Assembly (NCBI GenBank): GCA_024276815.1
Contig: JAJRWM010000211.1
Location: 1 to 9,026, forward strand
From: a bacterium
GTDB lineage: Bacteria; JACRDZ01; JAJRWM01
Direction: 5' to 3'
Length of the DNA: 9,026 bases
The translations under genes and the position numbers were made by a program. The notes beneath the pieces are model-generated. The model saw only the letters and a list, made by a program, of their open reading frames with translations, made no database searches and was not told the origin of the DNA. This document shows positions 1 to 6,013 of the stretch, one piece after another; position 1 is the first letter of the stretch, and each line of letters starts with the position of its first letter.

Positions 1-128
1 AGTTTTTCAGTTGGTTCTGGACGAAAGATGTGGAAGAGTTGGATGATCAGGTTGAGCATGCCTTAAAACATTACCTTGATCGTCCACACCTGGTTAAATC
101 AATTTGCGCTATGTCACATTTTCATTAA
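1..128 (+). CDS. 3' end of an unidentified gene, cut by the window edge
   Basis: An open frame enters at base 3 and ends at TAA 126-128, giving about 41 C-terminal residues. It has coding-like composition: an aromatic start (FFSWFW), an acidic helix (DVEELDDQVEHALKHYL), then RPHLVKSICAM and the last residues SHFH. A short helix followed by a basic/Cys tail is reminiscent of the C-terminus of some transposases, but no catalytic motif lies inside the window, so that is only a guess. The frame is followed at once by a second stop (TAG 129-131). The start and most of the protein lie outside the window. The neighbouring antiporter converges on it from the opposite strand. Confidence 0.45.
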   Translation, partial: FFSWFWTKDVEELDDQVEHALKHYLDRPHLVKSICAMSHFH

Positions 129-131
129 TAG

Positions 132-233
132 GTACTATATACCAGAGTGGGTAACGTCCTGACTATCACGCTGGACGCGCCCGATGGGAAGGATGACAAA
201 GTATCTAAAGTTTTCGCGGTGGGATTACAATAA
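132..233 (+). pseudogene. Possible remnant of a gene 3' end
   Basis: After the double stop at 126-131 the same frame reopens for 33 codons and closes at TAA 231-233. The translation ends in LTITLDAPDGKDDKVSKVFAV followed by GLQ and looks like the final beta-strands of a soluble protein. It has no start codon with a ribosome binding site. It could be the tail of a gene whose front was lost when the upstream element arrived, or simply a chance open stretch. I do not recognise the family. Confidence 0.15.
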
Positions 234-246
234 GCAGGTGGGCCTG

Positions 247-1497
247 TTATTCACTTTCAAGGGCGGCTCGCATCGCCGGGGATTCATCAGCGGATCTGGC
301 CGATATTGTCAGGAACCGTCGGCCTGACCAGGAAATCAGATAGGCTCCTATCGGCGCTGTGATGAGGATACTCAGCACCGCTACCGCCAGGATTAACTCT
401 CCCGGCTGGGTGTTCATACCCTTCGCCAGCATGGCCGCCAGGGGCACTCCGCCAATCGCCGCCTGTACTGTCGCCTTGGGTAGGTAGGCAAACACGACAA
501 ATATCTTTTCCCTGACGGTCAGCCCGCTTCGGATCAAACATATCTGAACGCCGCAGGAACGACCCAGAAGACCAGTGAAAATAACTAACATTCCGCCCAG
601 TCCGGCGTTAACCGCTACCGGTATGTTAACTTTCGCACCCACCAGGGTAAACAGGAGCAACTGGGCGAAGACCCATATTTTGCCCAGCTTGGAGGAAATT
701 TCGTGCGCGACATGCTCGTCTTTTTCCAGGATGATGAAACCAATCGCCATGAGTGAGATCAAGGCCGAAAAGGGGATCACCAGTTCAATATGAGACTGTA
801 ACTTGAGCAGCAGAATCGCGATGCCCAGAATGATCAGGACTCGCTTGGTAGCCCGGGGGTTAAACTTCTTAAACACGTGATAAAGAGCCAGGCCAAACAA
901 TAAACCGGCCGCGATTCCGGCCAGGATAGCCAGCGGTATGGTCATGAGACTGGATAGCAGCTTCACGGATTCCCCTGTGTAAAGAGCGACGAAGGAAGAA
1001 CACAAGACGATCGCTACCGCGTCGTCAACTGAAGCCCCGGCCAAGACCAGGGTTGGAATGCCCTTTTGGGCTCCGCGTCCTTCCTCGATTAACTGGATCA
1101 TCAAGGGCACAACCACCGCCGGGGAGACCGCGGCCAGAATACTGCCCAGCATAGCGGCTTCGAGACGGGTTACCGGCAGGACCAGTGGAGCCGTAAAAGT
1201 AACCGTGGCAATCTCGCAGATGCAGGGAATAAACGACATTAACACTGCTCTGGCTCCAACCTTTTCCAGCGATTCCCGGCTCATTTCAAAGCCCGCCCGA
1301 AGCAGGATCACGATTAAGGCCAGTAAGCGTAATTCGTGGGAAACCATTTGAATTTCATTGTTTAAGAGGTTGAATACGTAGGGACCGACCAGAATCCCTA
1401 AAAACAACAACCCGATGAGGCCGGGGAATTTCATTTTGCGGAAAAGCCAGTCGAAAATAAGACCGACCAGTACCAACTCGGCAATACCCATCAACAC
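247..1497 (-). CDS. Cation:proton antiporter, CPA2/NHA (SLC9B-like), under a fluoride riboswitch
   Basis: This is a 416-residue polytopic inner-membrane protein, hydrophobic over about residues 3-395 with short charged loops, consistent with a 12-13 helix CPA antiporter. Visible family marks are LLRAGFEM (65-72), SPAVVVP (125-131), IPTLVLAGASVDDAVAI (147-163) with the ion-binding Asp pair D158-D159, LLLFTLVGAKV (280-290), Arg313 in a membrane segment, and LPKATVQAAIG (339-349) with Lys341. The Asp pair is typical of electrogenic family members, and the PKATVQAA block is characteristic of the NHA/SLC9B branch. The GTG start at 1497 is preferred because GGAGGAG (1511-1505) lies 7 nt away; an in-frame ATG at 1491 would be 13 nt away. 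A fluoride riboswitch in its leader suggests a role in fluoride resistance. The transported ion (Na+, H+ or fluoride itself) cannot be read from the sequence. Confidence 0.93.
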   Translation of the reverse strand: MLMGIAELVLVGLIFDWLFRKMKFPGLIGLLFLGILVGPYVFNLLNNEIQMVSHELRLLALIVILLRAGFEMSRESLEKVGARAVLMSFIPCICEIATVTFTAPLVLPVTRLEAAMLGSILAAVSPAVVVPLMIQLIEEGRGAQKGIPTLVLAGASVDDAVAIVLCSSFVALYTGESVKLLSSLMTIPLAILAGIAAGLLFGLALYHVFKKFNPRATKRVLIILGIAILLLKLQSHIELVIPFSALISLMAIGFIILEKDEHVAHEISSKLGKIWVFAQLLLFTLVGAKVNIPVAVNAGLGGMLVIFTGLLGRSCGVQICLIRSGLTVREKIFVVFAYLPKATVQAAIGGVPLAAMLAKGMNTQPGELILAVAVLSILITAPIGAYLISWSGRRFLTISARSADESPAMRAALESE

Positions 1498-1628
1498 GAT
1501 ACGTCTCCTCCATTATTTCCAGGACAGCCTGACAAACGGTATTTGGTGAATAGTTCGTTCATTATCGTTGTGAAAAGCGCTAAGCGGGTAATTGGGACAA
1601 ACAAATCCTCTGACCGCGGAAAAAACAT
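1491..1628 (-). CDS. Putative 45-residue small protein or leader peptide between riboswitch and antiporter
   Basis: An ATG at 1628 is preceded by AAGGAG (1641-1636) at a 7-nt spacing, among the best ribosome binding sites in the window. The frame runs 45 codons to TGA 1493-1491. The protein starts MFFPRSEDLFVPITRLALF and ends NNGGDVSC, with a moderately hydrophobic middle, two Cys and no domain I recognise. Its stop overlaps the antiporter's alternative start in a TGATG arrangement and runs past the GTG start, so ribosomes finishing it would land on the antiporter initiation region. It lies downstream of the riboswitch terminator and would be made only when fluoride opens the switch. It may be a real small protein, a coupling leader peptide, or a chance frame behind a chance SD. 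Confidence 0.4.
   Translation of the reverse strand: MFFPRSEDLFVPITRLALFTTIMNELFTKYRLSGCPGNNGGDVSC
1505..1511 (-). promoter_or_regulatory. Ribosome binding site of the antiporter
   Basis: GGAGGAG on the minus strand sits 7 nt before GTG 1497 and 13 nt before ATG 1491, so it decides for the GTG start. It lies inside the last codons of the small ORF 1628-1491, an arrangement that allows translational coupling. Confidence 0.75.
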
Positions 1629-1635
1629 CGGCGGA

Positions 1636-1641
1636 CTCCTT
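1636..1641 (-). promoter_or_regulatory. Ribosome binding site of the small leader ORF
   Basis: AAGGAG on the minus strand is spaced 7 nt from ATG 1628. This site is the main argument that the 45-codon frame is translated. Confidence 0.45.
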
Positions 1642-1671
1642 CTTGAATAGCGATTAATTTAACTGGCAGGC

Positions 1672-1723
1672 AAAAAAATACCCGCGATTTTGTCTTGACA
1701 GGAGTCATCAGCCTTTGGCGGGC
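1672..1723 (-). terminator. Riboswitch expression platform: intrinsic terminator
   Basis: On the minus strand GCCCGC (1723-1718) can pair with GCGGGT (1685-1680, one G:U). One base later comes a run of seven T (1678-1672), the layout of a Rho-independent terminator with a long loop. The 5' arm contains the GCC (1723-1721) that the aptamer uses for its short internal stem with GGC (1713-1711), so the two structures exclude each other. Fluoride binding should keep the GCC in the aptamer and prevent termination. The stem is short, so strength is uncertain. Confidence 0.6.
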
Positions 1724-1750
1724 GGTTTACGGAGGAACTCCATCTCCGTG
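1697..1750 (-). promoter_or_regulatory. Fluoride riboswitch (crcB motif) aptamer
   Basis: On the minus strand the segment contains, in order, the conserved blocks GGAGATGGAGTTCCTCC (1747-1731), TAAACCGCC (1729-1721) and GGCTGATGACTCCTG (1713-1699), which match the known fluoride aptamer. Pairings visible are GGAGT (1741-1737) with ACTCC (1705-1701), the pseudoknot ACGGAG (1749-1744) with CTCCGT (1734-1729), and the short stem GCC (1723-1721) with GGC (1713-1711). This aptamer family binds fluoride through Mg2+ ions and usually turns on fluoride exporters. It lies about 22 nt after the predicted transcription start and is followed by a terminator that competes with one aptamer strand. Orientation and position fit control of the antiporter 247-1497. 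Confidence 0.92.
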
Positions 1751-1764
1751 AGATCAGCGGAAAG

Positions 1765-1794
1765 CTGTTTAAAACAGATTATAAATATTAATCT
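1765..1794. repeat. Two abutting inverted repeats at the antiporter promoter
   Basis: CTGTTT-A-AAACAG (1765-1777) lies across the predicted transcription start. AGATTA-N7-TAATCT (1776-1794) covers the -10 box and part of the spacer. They could be a repressor operator, but AT-rich symmetry of this size can occur by chance and no regulator gene is nearby. Confidence 0.2.
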
Positions 1795-1805
1795 CCAAAT
1801 GTCAA
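1778..1805 (-). promoter_or_regulatory. Sigma70-type promoter of the antiporter transcript
   Basis: The minus strand carries a perfect TTGACA (1805-1800), a 16-nt spacer and a perfect TATAAT (1783-1778). Transcription would start near 1771, giving a leader of about 270 nt that holds the fluoride aptamer, the terminator and the small ORF. It is the strongest promoter match in the window. Confidence 0.82.
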
Positions 1806-1831
1806 GGCTAAACCGTTCAGGCGGTATAGAG

Positions 1832-1860
1832 TTGCAAAATCAGAGTTAATAATATAATAT
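1832..1860 (+). promoter_or_regulatory. Weak candidate promoter upstream of the large TPR gene
   Basis: TTGCAA (1832-1837) is followed by an AT-rich stretch with TAATAT (1855-1860) at a 17-nt spacing and an overlapping TATAAT (1853-1858) at 15 nt. It would give a leader of roughly 180 nt. The AT-rich run makes chance matches likely, and the promoter at 1980-2009 is better placed. Confidence 0.25.
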
Positions 1861-1979
1861 AAGGTACCTTTTTTACGTTAGAAGCATAGTTTGGTTATTT
1901 TAAAACATCGTCTTAGTTGATGGGGCTGGGGATGACGTAATAAAATGTGGTTTTCGCTTTCACTCGGCTGGATAAAATT

Positions 1980-2009
1980 TTGCTTGAATAATTGTAAATA
2001 TGATAAAAT
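1980..2009 (+). promoter_or_regulatory. Promoter of the large TPR gene, extended -10 type
   Basis: TTGCTT (1980-1985), an 18-nt spacer and TAAAAT (2004-2009) are seen, with TG at 2001-2002 one base before the -10, which is the extended -10 arrangement. The start would be near 2016, about 30 nt before the ATG. The remainder of the intergenic region 1861-1979 holds no structure or ORF I can support. Confidence 0.5.
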
Positions 2010-2047
2010 CATCTTCTGCTTGGAGTTGAACCAATGAGAGGGCCTTC

Positions 2048-5000
2048 ATGTCTTTAAAGAAAAACGAGTTAATATCAGCCGCCAACACGTTTTTTCAGCA
2101 GGGACGTTGGGATAAAGCTATCGAAAAATATAACTTGGTCCTGGAAATTGAGCCTAAGAATTTTAATGTTTTCAATATGTTGGGGGATTGTTACCTGGGG
2201 CGCGGAGATAACGCGAACGCCTTCGAAGTTTACCTGAAAGCGGCGGATATTTTAATCGAACAGGGCTTGATAAATAAAGCCATCGCTATTTATAAAAAGG
2301 TGCTGAGGATTTATCCCGATAATTTTGATATCTACGGGAAACTCGCCAATTGTTATGTCCAAAATGGTTTAATCGGCGAAGCGAACGCTCTGTATCTGAA
2401 ACTTGGTGAAATGTATACCAAGGAGAAGATGCCTCAGGAAGCGATGGTGGCTTATAGAAAAATAGCGGAACTCAATCCCAACAATGTATTGATACGCATC
2501 AAGCTGGCTGAAATGTTCGCCAAGCAGGGGATTATCAACGAGGCCGTCTCGGAATTCCTGCAAATAGCTGAAAAATACCAGAATGAGAACCAGGTCGAAA
2601 AACAGGTTCAGTTATTAATGCGCGGCAAGAAAATTTTCCCGCAAAACGCTGAGTTTTTTATTAAGTTAGGCGAAATTTACTTTGAGCGGGGAGACTACCA
2701 GGGAGCCGTTGTCGAATTAAAAGAGGCTTGCAATCTGCTCGAAAGCGCGGAAGTCTTGCAAAAGCTGGCCTTATGCGCTGTAAGAATTGATGATCGCGAT
2801 CTGTTTGAGAACAACCTGGAAAAACTGGTCAGCCTTGATCCTGATAATCCTGGGATCAAGCTCCTGCAGGGATTCAAAGCTGCCTATGCCGGCGACGCGG
2901 AGTCCGCTTACAATACCGTAAGTGAAATTAACGAGAGCTTGCTTGAGGAAGGCAAAATAAAAGAGGCCGGGGAAAACGCTCGGGATATGGAGACGATATT
3001 GGGCGACACCCTGGAAGTCCAGAAGCTGTATTTTCAGTTTTATGACGCTCAGGACGAAAAAGAGGATGAGTTGGTCTCAACCGGACAAAAGCTGGCCTTT
3101 CATCATCACAATTTGGGTCAGGTTGAGGACGCGGAGAAAGTCTATAAACATGTTTTAGAAAAATATTCCTATCGAAAAGATGTGCGGGAAGGCGCGCCGG
3201 TTCCCGTTGCCGAGAAAAAAGATGAGGCTCCCAAACAGGTTGAGGAAGTTGAAGCTAAATCGGTTGAGCTACTGCTTGAAGAAGCCAACGAATTAGCTCA
3301 GCAGGGTATTTTTGAAGAAGCGATAGATATTTACCAGGATGTGATATCTGAGGAGCCCTCTAACAGGGAAGCGTGTTACCAACTAGGATTGGTGCATAAG
3401 CGGCTGGGGAATTACGAAGAAGCTGTGAAAAGTTTCAGTAAATACCTGGAAAACGATAATCAGAATGTTCGCGTCTGGGCCAGCTTGGGTGAGGTTTATC
3501 AGGAGCTTGGGCAGACAGAGGAAGCTATTGTTGCTTTTGAACGAGCCGTTGAACTTGATGACTCCCTGATTTCTGTTTTGAATCAACTGGAAAAGATTTA
3601 TATAGAAACAGGCAATGATGAAAAGTTAAATTGGTGTCGGAGAAAACAGGGACAGTTGAGTTCGTTCGACGCTACGCCGACGGGACTGGAAGAAGTTTCT
3701 GAAGAGGAAGTGGCGTCTTCGGAGTATGTGGCGAGCGCTGCGGAAGAGTATATGCCTGAGGAGTATGACGAGCAGGTCAGCGCTGATTCAGGGGAAGCCG
3801 AAAGCGTATCTGAAGAAGAACTCCTGGAAATTGAACAAGTTTCAGAAGTAATTGAAGAAGTTGAGAAACCGGAATCTTTAGCCGCGGAACCGGTTGCCGA
3901 TGTCAAAACTGAGGAGATCAAACCTCTCGAAGTAGAACGGACTTCAGATATTGTGGAGGAAACGACAGAGCCGGAGACTGTTTCCGCTGATTCGGACGAA
4001 GTTGAGCCGCAAGCCGTGGCCGCTACAACTGAAGAGCCTGCGGGAATTGAACAGTTGGAGCCGGTAACCGCTGATTTCGAACCTTATGAAGATTCGGTCA
4101 CTTCGGAAATTGAGCCTATTGTAGTGGAGCAAAGCCCGCAATCCGAAGAAGACGCGGAGTTGCGGCCGGCTGTCGGGAAAGATGGTTCCCTGGTCGTCGA
4201 AGATGTCTTCACCCCGCCTCAGTCAGAAACCGATATCTCGGGAATTGATCTGGCCGCCTCTGAAGCCGAAGTTGCCGAAGTAAAGGTCGAGCCTACCGGC
4301 GAGATTGAGTTGGATCAACCTGAGAAAGAGATCGCCGTTGAGGAAAAACCATCCGCGGAAGAAGTTGCCGCCTCAAAGGAAGTTACTGAGGATCTGGAAT
4401 ATCTGGAAGAAGTTGAGGAATATGGCGAAGATACAGAGAAAATACAGCAAGCATTGGAACAAGCCAAGATTTTCCTTAATCATCATATTAACGATAAAGC
4501 CGCAGCCGAATGTAAAAAGGTTCTTGATCTGGATCCTGATAACGTTGAAGCGCAGCAGATATTGCTACAGCTTAAAGAGAAGATGTCGGCCAGGGATAAA
4601 ATCAAAGATCAAGACTTGGAACCGCCTGAAAAATCCGCCCAGGCCCTGGAGGGGGGGACCCGTTCCATCTCTGTTCAGGAGGAAAACATTCTGGATCAAT
4701 TGATGGATGAGGAGGTTGTTACCCCTGTGTTCCATGAAAGCGAACTGGACAGCAAATCTCTCGATGATATCATCGCCGATTTTAAAACAGGGGTCATTGA
4801 AGAGGGTGAAGACGAGGACTACGATAATCATTTTAAGCTGGGGCTGGCCTTCAAGGATATGGGACTCTACGATGAAGCTATCGGCGAGTTTCAGATTGCC
4901 GCCAAGGATGAGGAGCATTATTCGAGTTGCTGTGAAATGCTCGGTGATTGCTATCTGGAGAAAGGTATTTACAGTCTGGCGGTCGAAGAGTTGTCTAACG

Positions 5001-5182
5001 GGTTAGAGCTGGCGACTGGTGTTGAAGATAAAATAAAGTTTAAATACAAACTGGGTATCGCCTACGAAAAAAACGGCCATATAGACCAGGCTATTGAAAT
5101 GTATGAAAGTGTCGCCGCTGAAAACAGCGACTATGAACAGGTTGCCACCAGGTTGGAGTTAGCGAAAAAATCAAAAAATTAA
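2048..5182 (+). CDS. Large cytoplasmic TPR scaffold protein with acidic linker
   Basis: The protein has 1044 residues, no signal peptide and no membrane segment. Tetratricopeptide repeats fill residues 5-300 (for example GRWDKAIEKYNLVLEIEPKN), recur near 345-375 and again at 404-535 (GIFEEAIDIYQDVISEEPSN, GNYEEAVKSF, GQTEEAIVAF). Residues 545-795 are a Glu/Val/Pro/Ala-rich, strongly acidic and probably disordered linker. A single TPR-like unit (796-845) and a second acidic stretch follow. A C-terminal block of repeats (926-1035) is preceded by LDDIIADFKTGV (904-915). GAGAGGG (2036-2042) lies 5 nt before the ATG. TPR superhelices bind partner proteins, so a scaffold or adaptor role is likely, but the partner and pathway are unknown. 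No catalytic domain is seen. The same-strand tRNA follows after 57 nt. Confidence 0.92.
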   Translation: MSLKKNELISAANTFFQQGRWDKAIEKYNLVLEIEPKNFNVFNMLGDCYLGRGDNANAFEVYLKAADILIEQGLINKAIAIYKKVLRIYPDNFDIYGKLANCYVQNGLIGEANALYLKLGEMYTKEKMPQEAMVAYRKIAELNPNNVLIRIKLAEMFAKQGIINEAVSEFLQIAEKYQNENQVEKQVQLLMRGKKIFPQNAEFFIKLGEIYFERGDYQGAVVELKEACNLLESAEVLQKLALCAVRIDDRDLFENNLEKLVSLDPDNPGIKLLQGFKAAYAGDAESAYNTVSEINESLLEEGKIKEAGENARDMETILGDTLEVQKLYFQFYDAQDEKEDELVSTGQKLAFHHHNLGQVEDAEKVYKHVLEKYSYRKDVREGAPVPVAEKKDEAPKQVEEVEAKSVELLLEEANELAQQGIFEEAIDIYQDVISEEPSNREACYQLGLVHKRLGNYEEAVKSFSKYLENDNQNVRVWASLGEVYQELGQTEEAIVAFERAVELDDSLISVLNQLEKIYIETGNDEKLNWCRRKQGQLSSFDATPTGLEEVSEEEVASSEYVASAAEEYMPEEYDEQVSADSGEAESVSEEELLEIEQVSEVIEEVEKPESLAAEPVADVKTEEIKPLEVERTSDIVEETTEPETVSADSDEVEPQAVAATTEEPAGIEQLEPVTADFEPYEDSVTSEIEPIVVEQSPQSEEDAELRPAVGKDGSLVVEDVFTPPQSETDISGIDLAASEAEVAEVKVEPTGEIELDQPEKEIAVEEKPSAEEVAASKEVTEDLEYLEEVEEYGEDTEKIQQALEQAKIFLNHHINDKAAAECKKVLDLDPDNVEAQQILLQLKEKMSARDKIKDQDLEPPEKSAQALEGGTRSISVQEENILDQLMDEEVVTPVFHESELDSKSLDDIIADFKTGVIEEGEDEDYDNHFKLGLAFKDMGLYDEAIGEFQIAAKDEEHYSSCCEMLGDCYLEKGIYSLAVEELSNGLELATGVEDKIKFKYKLGIAYEKNGHIDQAIEMYESVAAENSDYEQVATRLELAKKSKN

Positions 5183-5239
5183 TGCTCCGGCCTCGGTTAA
5201 TTTTAACAGGGAACAGGGTGGGTTTCTTCTTGCGCGTCA

Positions 5240-5314
5240 GCGGGTGTAGTTCAGTGGTAGAACGCAAGCTTCCCAAGCTTGATGCCGAGGGTTCGATCCC
5301 CTTCACCCGCTCCA
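5240..5314 (+). tRNA. tRNA-Gly (anticodon CCC)
   Basis: A complete cloverleaf is seen. Acceptor GCGGGTG (5240-5246) pairs with CACCCGC (5304-5310). The D arm is GTTC/GAAC. The anticodon stem CAAGC/GCTTG closes the loop TTCCCAA, giving anticodon CCC, which reads GGG. The T arm is GAGGG-TTCGATC-CCCTT with one G:U. A discriminator T and an encoded CCA (5312-5314) end it. It sits between two same-strand protein genes with no obvious promoter or terminator of its own, so it is probably cut from a longer transcript. Confidence 0.97.
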
Positions 5315-5322
5315 TTTATTTC

Positions 5323-5329
5323 AGAAAGG
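5323..5329 (+). promoter_or_regulatory. Ribosome binding site fixing the GTG start at 5336
   Basis: AGAAAGG ends 6 nt before GTG 5336. It lies in the 21-nt spacer after the tRNA CCA and remains free once the tRNA is processed. In-frame TTG/ATG codons at 5279-5284 lie inside the tRNA and have no such site. Confidence 0.7.
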
Positions 5330-5335
5330 TATATT

Positions 5336-6010
5336 GTGTCATACAAAATCAAGCAAAAAAACAGCGAACAAAACAAACTTCAGTCTTTAATCGAATCAGC
5401 CAGGTACTATATCTCCGACAATTTAGCCAAAACCTTAATAACAGCCGCTGTATTATTGATCGTGGTGGTCATAATCCCCTCGGCTGTTTTTTATAAAAAG
5501 CATGTTGACCGGGTTGCCATTGATTATCTGGACAGAGGTCTGGCGCTCTACGAGCAGTCCCGGTTGAGCGGCGAACCGAACGGATACCTGGATTCCCAGG
5601 TTGTTTTCCAGAAAATAATCAATAATTACGCTTTGAGTAGCTCAACCCCGATAGCGTTGCTTTATATGGGGAACACCTTTTATAGCCTGGATAATTTTGC
5701 TGAGGCCAAGCGTGCCTTTGTCCGTTTCATCAAGAAATATCCCAACCATTCCCTGGTTGGTTTGGCGCAACGAGGAATCGCGATGGCAGCGCAAATGGGT
5801 AATGATTATGAAAGCGCCGTACTGGAATACCAGAAACTCATAAACAACTATCCTCAATTCGTCACAGACGATATCCGCATTAATCTGGCGGACTGTCTGG
5901 AAAAGCTGCGAAGATTTGATGAAGCGAAAAAGATATATGAAGAACTAGAAGCTGGAAACGTCGTCGCGAAACTTCGTCTTGCTCGTTTAAAAACCAGGGA
6001 AAAAGTTTAG
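5336..6010 (+). CDS. Membrane-anchored TPR protein, YfgM-like
   Basis: From the GTG at 5336 the product is 224 residues. A basic, polar N-terminus (about 30 residues) precedes one hydrophobic helix at 33-52 ([20 protein letters not shown]), then a helical repeat domain from 60 to 215. That domain shows TPR-like units such as [20 protein letters not shown] and [19 protein letters not shown]. This is the architecture of YfgM (SecYEG-associated, about 206 residues in E. coli): cytoplasmic tail, one helix, soluble TPR domain outside the cytoplasm. The match is of architecture only; other single-pass TPR proteins look alike. The stop is 3 nt before thiDN, so the two are probably translationally coupled. 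An upstream start would lie inside the tRNA and is rejected. Confidence 0.85.
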   Translation: MSYKIKQKNSEQNKLQSLIESARYYISDNLAKTLITAAVLLIVVVIIPSAVFYKKHVDRVAIDYLDRGLALYEQSRLSGEPNGYLDSQVVFQKIINNYALSSSTPIALLYMGNTFYSLDNFAEAKRAFVRFIKKYPNHSLVGLAQRGIAMAAQMGNDYESAVLEYQKLINNYPQFVTDDIRINLADCLEKLRRFDEAKKIYEELEAGNVVAKLRLARLKTREKV

Positions 6011-6013
6011 TTT

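Noticed and set aside
130-140. 11-base repeat AGGTACTATAT shared with 5402-5412
   Set aside because: Several 11-base matches are expected by chance in a window this size.
233-248. Hairpin AGCAGG-TGGG-CCTGTT at the antiporter stop as its terminator
   Set aside because: Only 6 bp with a G:U pair, and no T run follows on the minus strand.
1695-1700. TTGACA on the + strand as a -35 box
   Set aside because: No -10 follows at 15-19 nt; it lies at the downstream edge of the fluoride aptamer read on the other strand.
1861-1874. AAGGTACCTT palindrome followed by T run as a terminator
   Set aside because: The palindrome has no loop and only 5-bp arms, so a stable hairpin is not possible.
1945-2037. 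30-codon ORF upstream of the large TPR gene
   Set aside because: No ribosome binding site, and it spans the best promoter of the next gene.
5183-5239. Search for a TPP riboswitch or tRNA promoter before the thiamine cluster
   Set aside because: None of the conserved TPP blocks and no -35/-10 pair could be found in this spacer.
5279-5335. Upstream TTG/ATG start for the YfgM-like protein
   Set aside because: These codons lie inside the tRNA; GTG 5336 has a well-spaced SD and gives a normal N-terminus before the membrane helix.
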